In this document: positions 8,201-16,087 of the stretch, in pieces
How positions within the stretch are numbered: position 1 is the stretch's first letter
How the letters are laid out: each line of letters begins with the position of its first letter
NCBI GenBank assembly: GCA_047619685.1
Contig: JBLHLC010000030.1
Coordinates: 1-54,199, forward strand
DNA from: JABDJZ01 sp047619685
GTDB lineage: Bacteria > Bacteroidota > Rhodothermia > Rhodothermales > UBA10348
DNA length: 54,199 nucleotides
Direction of reading: 5' to 3'
Notes under the pieces: model-generated
Database searches by the model: none
What the model was told of the DNA's origin: nothing
The model's input: the letters and a program-made list of their open reading frames with translations, nothing else
Position numbers and translations under genes: made by a program

Positions 8201-9175
8201 TCTGTAGAGGGCGATCCCAGCCGGGGGTACCGCGTGCTTGCCAGCGGCATCACCCAGATTTCGCACGTCCAGGCTACCTGGGATAGCGGCCCTGGAGACT
8301 CGCCGTTCCGCAACCTGACCACGGATATGAACATCACCGCAACGGTGGCTTCACATCCTGAGGTCAGCGGAATCATCGTGCTACAGGACGACCCGTCTGG
8401 TGCTCCATGGACGGGTGTCATCGTCCGCGGCTCCTCTGCGACAGACGGTCTGAAGCACGGGGACGTGATCGATATCACCAACGCAAAAATCGAGGAGAGC
8501 TTTGGGCTGACTCGCCTGCGCGACCTGACCTTTACGGTCGGATCGAGCGGCGGTGCCGGATATGACTATGCCGTCGTGACCTCGTCGGCCCTCTCGGATC
8601 CTTCCATTGCTGAGGCCTACGAAGGCATGATGATCCGTATGGAAGGCGTCGAAGTCGGCACCAACCAGGCCGACGCACCCAGTGACTTCGGCGAATTCAC
8701 AGTAGGAACAACCGGAAGCGGCGCCTTTGTCCGCGTCGACGACCAGTCCAGCGACTTCTCCGGGGGCTTCAATGACGGTTTGACCGAAGGCCAGGTCTTT
8801 GCCTTCATTCAAGGTGCCTGGAGTTACTCCTTCAGCAACTACAAGCTGTGGCCAGAGTCGGAATCCGACGTAGGCACCAGCGGTGTTGCTGTTGAGGAAG
8901 AAGGCCTGCCAGACAAGTTCGAACTGCACGCCAACTACCCGAACCCATTCAACCCGGCTACCACGATTCGGTACGACGTGGCGGGAACGGAGATGGTGCG
9001 ACTGGCTGTGTATGATGTCCTTGGACGTCAGGTATCCTCGCTGGTCAACGGCCAGCAGTCGCCGGGTCGATATTCGGTGGACTTCAATGCCAGCAACTTG
9101 GCATCGGGCGTCTACATCTATCGTCTGGAAGCAGGGACGCGTGTCTTCACGCGGACCATGCTGTTGCTCAAGTAA
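5222..9175 (+). CDS. Secreted protein of two near-identical 599-residue halves with T9SS sorting domain
   Basis: A 1317-residue exported protein. After a signal peptide (MLQRVTSLLMLLAFVVAPALGQ) come two tandem units, about residues 25-623 and 624-1222, each in the order DVN..PQDN, a strand-rich segment with VGDVVEIT.TVAPFGNSMQ, QYVR.EG.T.QARDISSDRPDW, an Ig-like part, and VIIRGSSATDGL..GDVI.ITNA. The repeated boundary-strand pattern (GDVVEITGTV, GQYVRLEGATI) resembles OB-fold domains such as the DUF5689/YhcR-type folds that accompany extracellular nucleases; this is fold resemblance by eye, not a search result. The C-terminus (NYPNPFNPATTIRYDV ... VYDVLGRQV ... GVYIYRLEAG ... LLLK) is a clear type IX secretion sorting domain. 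It probably binds a ligand at the cell surface for the downstream receptor and nuclease-like enzyme. Confidence 0.85.
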   Translation: MLQRVTSLLMLLAFVVAPALGQTTLRDVNAIPQDNIAILEAGGAGLDASTIPNLLFNATVGTSVTFQAVILSDPLSSGLANVADGLPSRIHVYVRDVAAGTSGPEGMGVQIVDGQYQTTGLINTTVGDVVEITATVAPFGNSMQLAPETITLLGSYTDLNLDASILDPVLITSSDANKSVDSNGGVQPNWTNYSALIGQYVRLEGATIQARDISSDRPDWIVSSDGGTTVVSFYDMSLRYRNDRNDYPDGWNKPSSDFTPPPPGARVNLQGFLVYQSDDPFNRGVPAREILSIVPFADTDLVVTESPPIVTNLSKPDIVPSSGSVVLSADVVADPSRTLSSVNLIYTTSDNATERSVAGVLSGGDNYLFQFPAQADGVFATYWVRATDNTGASSVEMDPVGFTRFLAGGITQVSHIQATQSGGAGDSPFRDVTTDMNLNVTVMTQPSESGLLSVQDGTGPWSGVIIRGSSATDGLNRGDVINITNARIEESFGLTRIRDITFTVTTPGGAALDAAAVTTTAMQDAAIAESYEGMFVRFENIEVGTNQADAPSDFGEFTIADRGTTAEVRVDDGSSGFSSSYNDGLAAGQLFAAADGVWTYSFSNYKLLPEDESDMETHDVGFSLADVNRTPQDNVTALDAAGAGLDPGTIAGLLFNDTAGTSVTFRAVVLSDPLSSGLANVADGLPSRIHVYVRDVAADLLGPDGMGVQIVDGQYQTTGLINTTIGDVVEITGTVAPFGNSMQIAPESILLLGSYADLNLDASILDPVVVTTSDINKSVDDNGGVQPNWANYSSLIGQYVRMEGVTLQARDISSDRPDWIVSSDGGETVTSFYDMSLRYRNDRNDYPDGWNILDDDFVPPPPGSRMNLQGFLVYQRDDPFNRGVPAREILSFVPFADTDLEITEAPPIVSNLSSPDVVPGTADGVTVTADVVADPTRSLTSVELVYVASDTAGEQTTPGTDDGSGTYTFTIPAQADGVFVNYYVRALDNTSASSVEGDPSRGYRVLASGITQISHVQATWDSGPGDSPFRNLTTDMNITATVASHPEVSGIIVLQDDPSGAPWTGVIVRGSSATDGLKHGDVIDITNAKIEESFGLTRLRDLTFTVGSSGGAGYDYAVVTSSALSDPSIAEAYEGMMIRMEGVEVGTNQADAPSDFGEFTVGTTGSGAFVRVDDQSSDFSGGFNDGLTEGQVFAFIQGAWSYSFSNYKLWPESESDVGTSGVAVEEEGLPDKFELHANYPNPFNPATTIRYDVAGTEMVRLAVYDVLGRQVSSLVNGQQSPGRYSVDFNASNLASGVYIYRLEAGTRVFTRTMLLLK
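5294..8880 (+). repeat. In-frame tandem duplication, period 1797 bp
   Basis: The coding sequence 5294-7090 is repeated as 7091 to about 8880 with a period of 1797 bases (599 codons). Protein identity is very high over long blocks (for example DPLSSGLANVADGLPSRIHV and YDMSLRYRNDRNDYPDGWN occur in both), while the DNA differs at many third codon positions. This is an old duplication kept by selection on the protein rather than an assembly artefact. Confidence 0.9.
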
Positions 9176-9189
9176 TCTGTTGCGGTTGT

Positions 9190-9215
9190 GGGAGGGCGGC
9201 GATGGCCGCCCTCCC
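9190..9215 (+). terminator. Strong GC hairpin after the duplicated-protein gene
   Basis: A perfect 11-bp stem, GGGAGGGCGGC (9190-9200) with GCCGCCCTCCC (9205-9215) and a 4-base loop, starts 14 bases after the stop codon at 9175. No T-run follows, and the next gene begins at 9229. It may act as a partial terminator or as an mRNA-stabilising structure that sets lower expression of the downstream genes. Confidence 0.5.
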
Positions 9216-9228
9216 TTGACCGAAGTGA

Positions 9229-10842
9229 ATGAAACTGCGCCCCCTACATCTTTTCCTGGCTGTCCTCGCCTTCGGTGCGTTCGCGGCAGCCTGTGACAGT
9301 GGGTTCTCTGGTGAACCCTTTGACCCCCGCAGCCCGGACACTGAACTGGCCGTGCGGGATACATCGCTCGTTGACAACCTGGTAGACGGCGTGCGTCTGA
9401 TCAGTACGGTCAAGGTCTCATGGAGCGGTACCGACCCCGACGGCTTCGTCTCGGGTTTCGAAGTTCGGTTTTTCGGAACGACGGTTCCGTCGTCCGGAGA
9501 ATGGACATTCACGACCTCCAACGACTCACTCGTCCTGCTGCCAATTCCGAGGGGAGAGCGCATCGCGGACGTGGTATTCGAGGTCAGATCGATAGACAAC
9601 GAGGGCCTGCGCGATCCAACGCCCGCCCGTACGGTCTTCCCGATACAAAATTCGCCGCCGAGCATCCGGCTGAGCACGTTTGAACTCCCTCCGGACAGCA
9701 CTTTTCCGGTTATTTCTTTCGCGTGGGTGGCCGACGACCCGGAAGGGGTGGCTAGTCTGGCGCGTATCGAAATCAGTCTGAACGATTCCACGAACTACGT
9801 CGCTTTGGAGCCTGACGTGGACTTCGTCACCCTCGTAGGTCCAACCGACCTATCCCAGGGGAATGTGGTGGATGCTGAGGTCTTCACAGGTCGCGGATTC
9901 AATCGCACGTCCCTTACGATACCTGGCTTGCGACTGGACGACGACAACATCTTCTACATCCGCTCCGTTGACCAGACGGATACCACTAGCGTAATCGAAC
10001 GCTACCCGTGGTATGTGAAGGCACAGCAAGGGGAGGTCCTTTTCGTCAACGACTATCGGAAGTCCACCAATCCTTTGATGGTCTCCTATCACGTGGGCCT
10101 TCTTCGAGAATACCTGCCGGCGGGTACGGCTGTAGACATCTGGGACCTGTCGCTTCCTTTCACCACCGGCTCAGCCGGAGGTGTCCCCCGCTCTCAGTCT
10201 TTGCCTGCCTTGGCTGATCCAACGCTAAATCAGACGTTCGCCAGGTTCAAGTACATCTACTGGCTCTCAACGGCGAGCACGGACCGAATCACGACCAACA
10301 ACCTGCCATTCGCGGCCGCGTCAATGGACGCGTTTTTTGATGGCGGCGGAAAACTTCTTGTCCACACTCCGGTCTCGCTCCCGATAGAGCCAGACGACGT
10401 ATTCAACAACTCGGCCATCCTTCTGCTGCCGATCTCGGAGATGATCAGCTTCCCGGATTCGCTGCGCCCATCGCTGCGGCTGGCGTTCAATGCCCCGCTG
10501 ACGCCGTCTGGTCCCATTCCTGGCCTATCTGAGTCGATGCCGGAGTTGAAGTCTGCCGGCTTCCAGATCAATACCCTACCCTACTTCGCTACTGGTGCCA
10601 ATACGATTCCACTCTACGAAGCGCGGTATCGATACGTCACTCGGGTCGGAAGTCGTCAGGGGACCTGGCCTGGCGCCTCTACTGTGGCCTCTATCAGCGC
10701 CGACCGTCGAGTGGGCTTGTTTGCCATACCGCTCATAAACGAGCAGACCGGGGCCAACTTGCTCCTGGGAGCAGATGGCGATCCCACCGCTCCGACGCGT
10801 GCCATTCACCTCATGCTAGAAAGTTTGGGCTTCCCACGATGA
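9229..10842 (+). CDS. Hypothetical lipoprotein with Ig/FN3-like and amidotransferase-like parts
   Basis: A 537-residue lipoprotein: signal MKLRPLHLFLAVLAFGAFAAAC with Cys22 as the lipidation site. Residues about 55-130 and 145-190 look like fibronectin-III/Ig domains (VKVSWSGTDPDGFVSGFEV; SFAWVADDPEGV). The second half begins GEVLFVNDYRKSTN and contains FKYIYWLS and MDAFFDGGGKLLVHTP; this order of a buried strand, a long partner search and a GGGKLLV strand resembles the class I glutamine amidotransferase/ThuA-like flavodoxin fold. No Cys-His-Glu triad is evident, so it is probably non-catalytic. Its TGA overlaps the ATG of the TonB-dependent receptor (ATGA), which points to translational coupling and a partner role at the outer membrane, like a SusD-position lipoprotein but not SusD-related. 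Confidence 0.72.
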   Translation: MKLRPLHLFLAVLAFGAFAAACDSGFSGEPFDPRSPDTELAVRDTSLVDNLVDGVRLISTVKVSWSGTDPDGFVSGFEVRFFGTTVPSSGEWTFTTSNDSLVLLPIPRGERIADVVFEVRSIDNEGLRDPTPARTVFPIQNSPPSIRLSTFELPPDSTFPVISFAWVADDPEGVASLARIEISLNDSTNYVALEPDVDFVTLVGPTDLSQGNVVDAEVFTGRGFNRTSLTIPGLRLDDDNIFYIRSVDQTDTTSVIERYPWYVKAQQGEVLFVNDYRKSTNPLMVSYHVGLLREYLPAGTAVDIWDLSLPFTTGSAGGVPRSQSLPALADPTLNQTFARFKYIYWLSTASTDRITTNNLPFAAASMDAFFDGGGKLLVHTPVSLPIEPDDVFNNSAILLLPISEMISFPDSLRPSLRLAFNAPLTPSGPIPGLSESMPELKSAGFQINTLPYFATGANTIPLYEARYRYVTRVGSRQGTWPGASTVASISADRRVGLFAIPLINEQTGANLLLGADGDPTAPTRAIHLMLESLGFPR

Positions 10843-13751
10843 GTCGCAGCTCTGTCATATCGGCACTCCTGATTCTCCTGACGTGCACCGCAGGCGAGGC
10901 CTTTTCGCAAGGCACCATTGCCGGCCGAATCACAGACGCCGGAAACGGTGAATCGCTGATTGGTGTGAACGTGATCGTGGTTGGCACCAGTTTTGGAGCC
11001 GCCACCGACCTGGACGGGAATTTTTCGATCCCCTCCATGCGGGTGGGCGAATACTCGGTGCGTGTTTCCTACATCGGCTTCGAGTCCCTCCTTTTTACCG
11101 GAATCGCCGTGCGCGACGGGGAAACCACTCGGTTGGACGTAGAACTGAACGAAGCGATCCTCTCTACCTCTGGCGAGATCATCGTGGTAGGCGATCGCCC
11201 GCTGGTCGACGTGGAGAATTCTTCCAGCACGATGCAGATCAGCCAAGCGGAACTGGCTATTGCGCCCCTGCGGGATGTTCAAGCGGCAGTAGCCACCCAG
11301 GTTGGCGTCATACAGGACCCGACGGGACTGTATATCCGCGGTGGCCGGGCGGACGAGACCGGATTCATCGTGGACGGTGTATCGGCCAAGGATCCCCTGG
11401 CCGGTACGGGTTTCGGTCTGGATATCGGGTCCAACGCCTTTTCCGAAATAGAAGTCACAACCGGTGGCATTGGCGCGGAATTTGGTGATGTGACCTCAGG
11501 TGTTGTGGCCGTGACCACGCAGGACGGCGGCGACAAGTTTGCCGGGTTCTTTTCCCACAATCGCGACGGCTTCGGATTCAACGACGACGCCTCGTCGAAC
11601 TTTGCCGAGTCCGTTTACGAGTTCAACCTCAGCGGTCCGATCCTGAGGAACCGCCTCAAGTTCTTTGCTTCCGGACAGGTTCAACTGTCCGACGGATTCA
11701 CCCGGCAGGTCGCCACGCCCGATCAGGTTCGGACGTCGCTGGTGTCGAATACGTTCTTCATGCCCAGGACGGGTAACCGGTGGAACGGAATAACCAAGCT
11801 GACCTACGACGTGAAGCCCGGCATGAGGCTTCAGACCTCGTACCAGCGGTCACTGACCGTGAACCAGAACACTCGGATGCTTCAGGTCACCGGCAATGAG
11901 GCCATTGTCCAACCTGGTTTCCAGTATTCGTTCATCCTGCAGCCGGACAACGCGAATACCTACGCGCACGACAACATCATTTCGTACGTGAAGTGGTCGC
12001 ACGTGCTGAACGACCGCTCATTCTACGATATCCAGGTCAGCCGACTCTTTACCCGCCTCCGGGCAGATGCCAACGGTCGGGACTGGCGGCCTCAGAACGT
12101 GGACAGTGAGTTGGACCCAACCAGCATCGTCCCCTTCCCCGCCAACATCTTTGTGGATGGCCAGGGAGATCCCCTCGATCCGAACGCGCTGTTTGTGCTC
12201 CCCGGGCCGGGACTGATCAACAACGGCGGCATCGCGACCCGCTTCCACGACCACTTCGCGGAGGAGTTGACCACAAAGATTACCTACACCCTCTTCAGTG
12301 AGGACAAGAACAACCGGACCAATGCCGGCCTCGAGATAAAGAGGAACGACTACCAGTGGATTGACGTGGTCCGGCCCTGGGTTGGCGCCCCGATCGGCAC
12401 GGCAGACGGCACCAGCACGGGCCGGTTGGGCGAAAGCTCGGACATTTGGCGCGTGAAGCCCAGGCGTGGCGCGGCCTATGCGACCCATCAGATTCGGTAC
12501 CGTGGGCTGATTGCCAATTTCGGGGGCCGGCTGGAATACTGGTCGCCGGGCAAGTACGTGGACGACCTGATGGATGACGAGCGCGCACCGATTCTGGACA
12601 CGATCCGCGAGGCCTACGACAACAGCACCATCAACTTTTTTGGCCTACGGACCAAGTTCAGGCTTCTTCCCAAGGTTCGCGTCTCCTTCCCTATCAAGGA
12701 AAACAGGGTCCTCTTCTTCAACTACGGCCACTCGACGCGCATCCCGCATCCGACCTTCGTCTACACGGGTCTCGATCCATTCTTCCAGGACCGTTCGTTC
12801 TTCGCGGACCTGGGAAATCCGAATCTGGACCCTGAGGTAGACATCTCGTACGAGATGGGCCTGCGGACGCAGTTTTCAAGTAACGATGCGCTGAATGTGA
12901 CGGCATTCTGGCGCGACAAGTTTGACTTCATCACCGTCGAAAACGTCGTGGTCCCGGATCCCACAGGCCGCGAAGTTTCCAGGGCATTCCGCGTTAATGG
13001 AGACTTTGCCCGGGTTCGAGGCATCGAAGCCAGCTATCTGAAACGCATTGGAGATTGGTTCCAGGGCCGAGTTTCGGGCTCATTCTCTCGGGCAACGGGA
13101 CTCAGTTCGACCAACAACGACGCGCTCAGTCAATTCCTGGCCAACGGCGACATTGACAACACATCCGAGACCCCGCTGGCGTGGGACCGCCCCCTGGACA
13201 TCAAGGCTTCCGTCACATTCTCGCGCTTCAACGACAGCGGCCGTCCTTTCCTTGGAATACCCGGCATGAACCGGATTCGCGCCTACCTCGCGACGACCTA
13301 CAGAAGCGGACAGCGTTACACGCCGGTCCACTTTGTTGGTAACGAGGTCAATCCCTTCACCGGGGCTCAGGACTGGCGCCCCATTTACGAATCCGATTCG
13401 GATCCCGCCGCCCGTTTTGAGAGTGTTGGCGCCCCCTGGTGGTGGTTCGACCTGAGCGCGGAGAAGTCGGTGAACATGGCCGGCACCGAGGTTTCCCTGA
13501 CCCTGGAGATCACCAACGTGTTCAACCAAAAGAACGCGGTCATCGTAAATCCGGTAACGGGCCAGGCGTACCCCGAGGTGGCCTCCGGAACAGACTTCGT
13601 CTCTCTCAGAGGCAATCCGGACTATGATGTGACCTCAGGCACGCGGGATCCTCGTTATGACGATCCCAACTCAAGCGGGCTGCCCCCCTTCAATCCAGCA
13701 CGATACATGGCACAACGCCACATCATGGTGGGGGCCTCCTTCAGATTCTAA
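10839..13751 (+). CDS. TonB-dependent receptor with carboxypeptidase-regulatory N-terminal domain
   Basis: A 970-residue outer-membrane receptor. A signal peptide (to about FSQ24) is followed by a CarboxypepD_reg-like domain at 25-110 (GTIAGRITDAGNGESLIGVNV ... GEYSVRVSYIGFESL). A plug domain follows at about 120-220, including LYIRGGRADETGFIVDGV, then a 22-strand-type beta-barrel ending in aromatic F (MVGASFRF). It would import a TonB-ExbBD-energised substrate. It is coupled to the preceding lipoprotein by a 4-base overlap, and its TAA overlaps the start of the PorV-like gene (TAATG). The substrate is not readable; the neighbouring secreted phosphodiesterase-type enzyme suggests a nucleic-acid or phosphate-containing ligand (inference). 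Confidence 0.9.
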   Translation: MSRSSVISALLILLTCTAGEAFSQGTIAGRITDAGNGESLIGVNVIVVGTSFGAATDLDGNFSIPSMRVGEYSVRVSYIGFESLLFTGIAVRDGETTRLDVELNEAILSTSGEIIVVGDRPLVDVENSSSTMQISQAELAIAPLRDVQAAVATQVGVIQDPTGLYIRGGRADETGFIVDGVSAKDPLAGTGFGLDIGSNAFSEIEVTTGGIGAEFGDVTSGVVAVTTQDGGDKFAGFFSHNRDGFGFNDDASSNFAESVYEFNLSGPILRNRLKFFASGQVQLSDGFTRQVATPDQVRTSLVSNTFFMPRTGNRWNGITKLTYDVKPGMRLQTSYQRSLTVNQNTRMLQVTGNEAIVQPGFQYSFILQPDNANTYAHDNIISYVKWSHVLNDRSFYDIQVSRLFTRLRADANGRDWRPQNVDSELDPTSIVPFPANIFVDGQGDPLDPNALFVLPGPGLINNGGIATRFHDHFAEELTTKITYTLFSEDKNNRTNAGLEIKRNDYQWIDVVRPWVGAPIGTADGTSTGRLGESSDIWRVKPRRGAAYATHQIRYRGLIANFGGRLEYWSPGKYVDDLMDDERAPILDTIREAYDNSTINFFGLRTKFRLLPKVRVSFPIKENRVLFFNYGHSTRIPHPTFVYTGLDPFFQDRSFFADLGNPNLDPEVDISYEMGLRTQFSSNDALNVTAFWRDKFDFITVENVVVPDPTGREVSRAFRVNGDFARVRGIEASYLKRIGDWFQGRVSGSFSRATGLSSTNNDALSQFLANGDIDNTSETPLAWDRPLDIKASVTFSRFNDSGRPFLGIPGMNRIRAYLATTYRSGQRYTPVHFVGNEVNPFTGAQDWRPIYESDSDPAARFESVGAPWWWFDLSAEKSVNMAGTEVSLTLEITNVFNQKNAVIVNPVTGQAYPEVASGTDFVSLRGNPDYDVTSGTRDPRYDDPNSSGLPPFNPARYMAQRHIMVGASFRF

Positions 13752-14770
13752 TGAGACACGCACCCGTCAGGTCTCTTGTGGCCGTCGTCTTTCTCGCGCT
13801 GCTCGCTATCGCACCCGCGTCTGCCCAGCTCCTTCCCTCGTTGGGTGGAGAACGGGCAGGAACGTCTGGATTCCAGTTCTTGAAGATTCCGGTTGACCCC
13901 CGTGGAGCCTCCCTCAGTCAGACGGCCGTGGCCACGGCCTACGACGCCGGCGCTATTTTCTGGAATCCGGCCTTGGCCGCCCAACTCACCGGTCTCCATG
14001 TCTCTTTCCAGCGTGCCGCGTACTACGTGGATATCCAAATGGCCGGCGCTTCGGCGGTCTACAATATTCCCGGCAGCAGCTTTTCCCTGGGTCTTGGCGT
14101 GCAAACCCTGGACTCGGGGTCCATGGACGTCACAACGGAATTCCAGCCATTTGGGACCGGTCAAACGTTTGCACTGAGGGATGTGGCCGTGGGCCTGACG
14201 GCCTCCCAGAAGCTAACGGATCTGTTCAGTTACGGGATCACCGCCAAGTATGTGCGGGAATCGGTTGCTGGCCTGACCAATTCCACCTACGTCTTCGACT
14301 TGGGAGTTTTCTACAGGGTGGGTTCAACGGGCGCTCAAATGGGCGTGGCCGTTCGCAACTTTGGTCTGGACGGGACGCCATCGGGTACGCTGATGCGGAC
14401 GGTTGTCGGCTCGAATCCGGTAGCGGTCGAGACGGATTTCGAACGCACCACCCCGCCGACGACCTTCATGATGGGCATCGCCTACGAGCTGATGCGAAAC
14501 TCTTCGGAGCATGCCGCCACTGTCTCCATGCAGTTGAACAACCCGGCTGACAACTCGGAAACGTGGAACATGGGCGTGGAATACGCCTGGCAGTCCACAC
14601 TCTGGCTGCGAACTGGATACCGCCTGGGTGTCGAGGAAGCAACCACGCCGAGCTTCGGCTTTGGACTTGCGATACCGGGGATTCGCCCAGCGCTTCGGGC
14701 CGATTACGCGTTCAACCGGCTTGAGAGGCTGGGCAACGTCCATCGACTCGGTTTGAACCTTTCGCTCTGA
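13751..14770 (+). CDS. PorV/PorQ-family outer-membrane protein
   Basis: A 339-residue exported beta-barrel protein. The signal peptide ends near APASAQ. The mature N-terminus contains GTSGFQFLKIPVDPRGASLSQTAVA and IFWNPALAAQLTG, the hallmark of the PorV/UPF0164 family. The rest is alternating amphipathic strands, and the end (HRLGLNLSL) is a typical barrel terminus. PorV carries type IX cargo from the translocon to the attachment complex. A copy inside this block, beside two sorting-domain proteins, may be a dedicated shuttle, though other PorV-like proteins are simple porins. The ATG overlaps the receptor stop by one base. Confidence 0.85.
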   Translation: MRHAPVRSLVAVVFLALLAIAPASAQLLPSLGGERAGTSGFQFLKIPVDPRGASLSQTAVATAYDAGAIFWNPALAAQLTGLHVSFQRAAYYVDIQMAGASAVYNIPGSSFSLGLGVQTLDSGSMDVTTEFQPFGTGQTFALRDVAVGLTASQKLTDLFSYGITAKYVRESVAGLTNSTYVFDLGVFYRVGSTGAQMGVAVRNFGLDGTPSGTLMRTVVGSNPVAVETDFERTTPPTTFMMGIAYELMRNSSEHAATVSMQLNNPADNSETWNMGVEYAWQSTLWLRTGYRLGVEEATTPSFGFGLAIPGIRPALRADYAFNRLERLGNVHRLGLNLSL

Positions 14771-14784
14771 GCCTGCTACCTGCC

Positions 14785-16065
14785 TTGAAGATCCGCTATT
14801 TCATACTCCCGTTGCTTCTGGTCGGCCTCCTGGTGGGTTGCGACGATCTTTTTGGGTCCAAGAAGGACTCAACAACGGATGAGATCTTTGAGGCGGGCCG
14901 CAACGAGCCCGGTCTGATCTCTGAAGTTGAGTACGTTCCGCTTTTCCCCTTCTTCGAACTTGGGGCAGACGGGGCGCCCTTTGATTCTCCCCAGGACGTA
15001 TACGTCGGCTACGACGAGTTCATTTACGTCGTGGACGCCCGGGGCCTCCACGTGCTTGACCTGTCCGGACGACCCGCGCTGTTCATAGCCATTCCTGCAG
15101 GCGGTGGAACATCCGTCATTCAGGACCGCAAGCTCGACGTCTATGTCACCGCGCGCCGAGACACTACGCTCAACGGCCAGACCTGGAGACTGCCGGTCGT
15201 AATGCACTTCTCCGGACTGACTACCGGGAATCCGCAGCTCGACAATTTGATCTGGCATCCGTTTGACGACGACTCGCGGAAGTTCAACCGGCCGGACCCC
15301 CTGGTCACGGACGAACAGGTTGAGTTCACCGGCGTGGGGGTCATCAACAACAATCGTATCTACGTCTCGCGTCGGGGTCCCATCAACGACCGCACCTCCG
15401 TCATCCTCCCGCATAACGCCATTCTGGAGTTCACGGTGGACGGAATCAACGTTCAGGCCATCGGGGTGCTCGACCCGAATCGGGAAAGCCTGAGGAGCGC
15501 GATATATCCTACCGATGTCACCACCTTCGTTCATCCGCCGCAGCGTGATTTTTTCGGATCACCACTGGAGAACAAGGAGCTGATTCTGGCTCAATCCTCG
15601 GACCCGGATGGCGACGGTCCCTTGCCCGCAGGCGCTCCCATTCGTTTCTCCGTACTCAGCATAATCACCGTCTTGACGTCGGATGGACTCGAGTACCGGC
15701 CCGATACCGACAAGCTCACCATAACGGCTAACGAAGCCCGTGGGGATGGCTTCCTATACGACGAATTTCGCTTTCAGCATCCGTCGGACATCATGTTTGC
15801 TGCGGATGGCAGCAACTACATTTTCGTCCTGGACTCTGCCAAGGACAGCCTCTTCACGTTCACCTCGGCTGGTGTGGAGGGCGTCGCCCCCCCGCCGGGT
15901 TCCAGGTCAACCAAACCTGTCATCGTTTCTTTCGGTGGAAACGGGGATGGCGCTGGACAGTTCAGAAACCCACAGGGTGTCGGCTATTTCAATCGGATCG
16001 TTTACGTAGCCGATACGGGAAACAACCGCCTGTCGCGTTTCCGACTCAACACTGATTTCGAGTAG
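14785..16065 (+). CDS. Beta-propeller (NHL-like) lipoprotein
   Basis: A 426-residue lipoprotein starting at a TTG codon at 14785; the resulting signal MKIRYFILPLLLVGLLVGC with lipidation at Cys19 makes this start convincing, and no ATG offers a signal peptide. The mature part contains propeller blades: FDSPQDVYVGYDEFIYVVDARGL, FQHPSDIMFAADGSNYIFVLDS, GAGQFRNPQGVGYFNRIVYVADTGNNRL. These are NHL-type repeats used for protein or ligand docking. It sits 14 bases after the PorV-like gene and 22 bases before the secreted nuclease-family gene, within the same presumed transcript. The ligand is unknown. Confidence 0.8.
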   Translation: MKIRYFILPLLLVGLLVGCDDLFGSKKDSTTDEIFEAGRNEPGLISEVEYVPLFPFFELGADGAPFDSPQDVYVGYDEFIYVVDARGLHVLDLSGRPALFIAIPAGGGTSVIQDRKLDVYVTARRDTTLNGQTWRLPVVMHFSGLTTGNPQLDNLIWHPFDDDSRKFNRPDPLVTDEQVEFTGVGVINNNRIYVSRRGPINDRTSVILPHNAILEFTVDGINVQAIGVLDPNRESLRSAIYPTDVTTFVHPPQRDFFGSPLENKELILAQSSDPDGDGPLPAGAPIRFSVLSIITVLTSDGLEYRPDTDKLTITANEARGDGFLYDEFRFQHPSDIMFAADGSNYIFVLDSAKDSLFTFTSAGVEGVAPPPGSRSTKPVIVSFGGNGDGAGQFRNPQGVGYFNRIVYVADTGNNRLSRFRLNTDFE

Positions 16066-16087
16066 AACCGCCCGGTTCTTTAGCATC

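Noticed and set aside
5294..8880. Assembly duplication of the secreted protein gene
   Set aside because: The two halves differ at many synonymous sites, which an assembly error would not produce.
8381..9364. 327-residue open frame antisense to the duplicated secreted protein
   Set aside because: Runs across the sorting domain, hairpin and next gene with no protein-like features.
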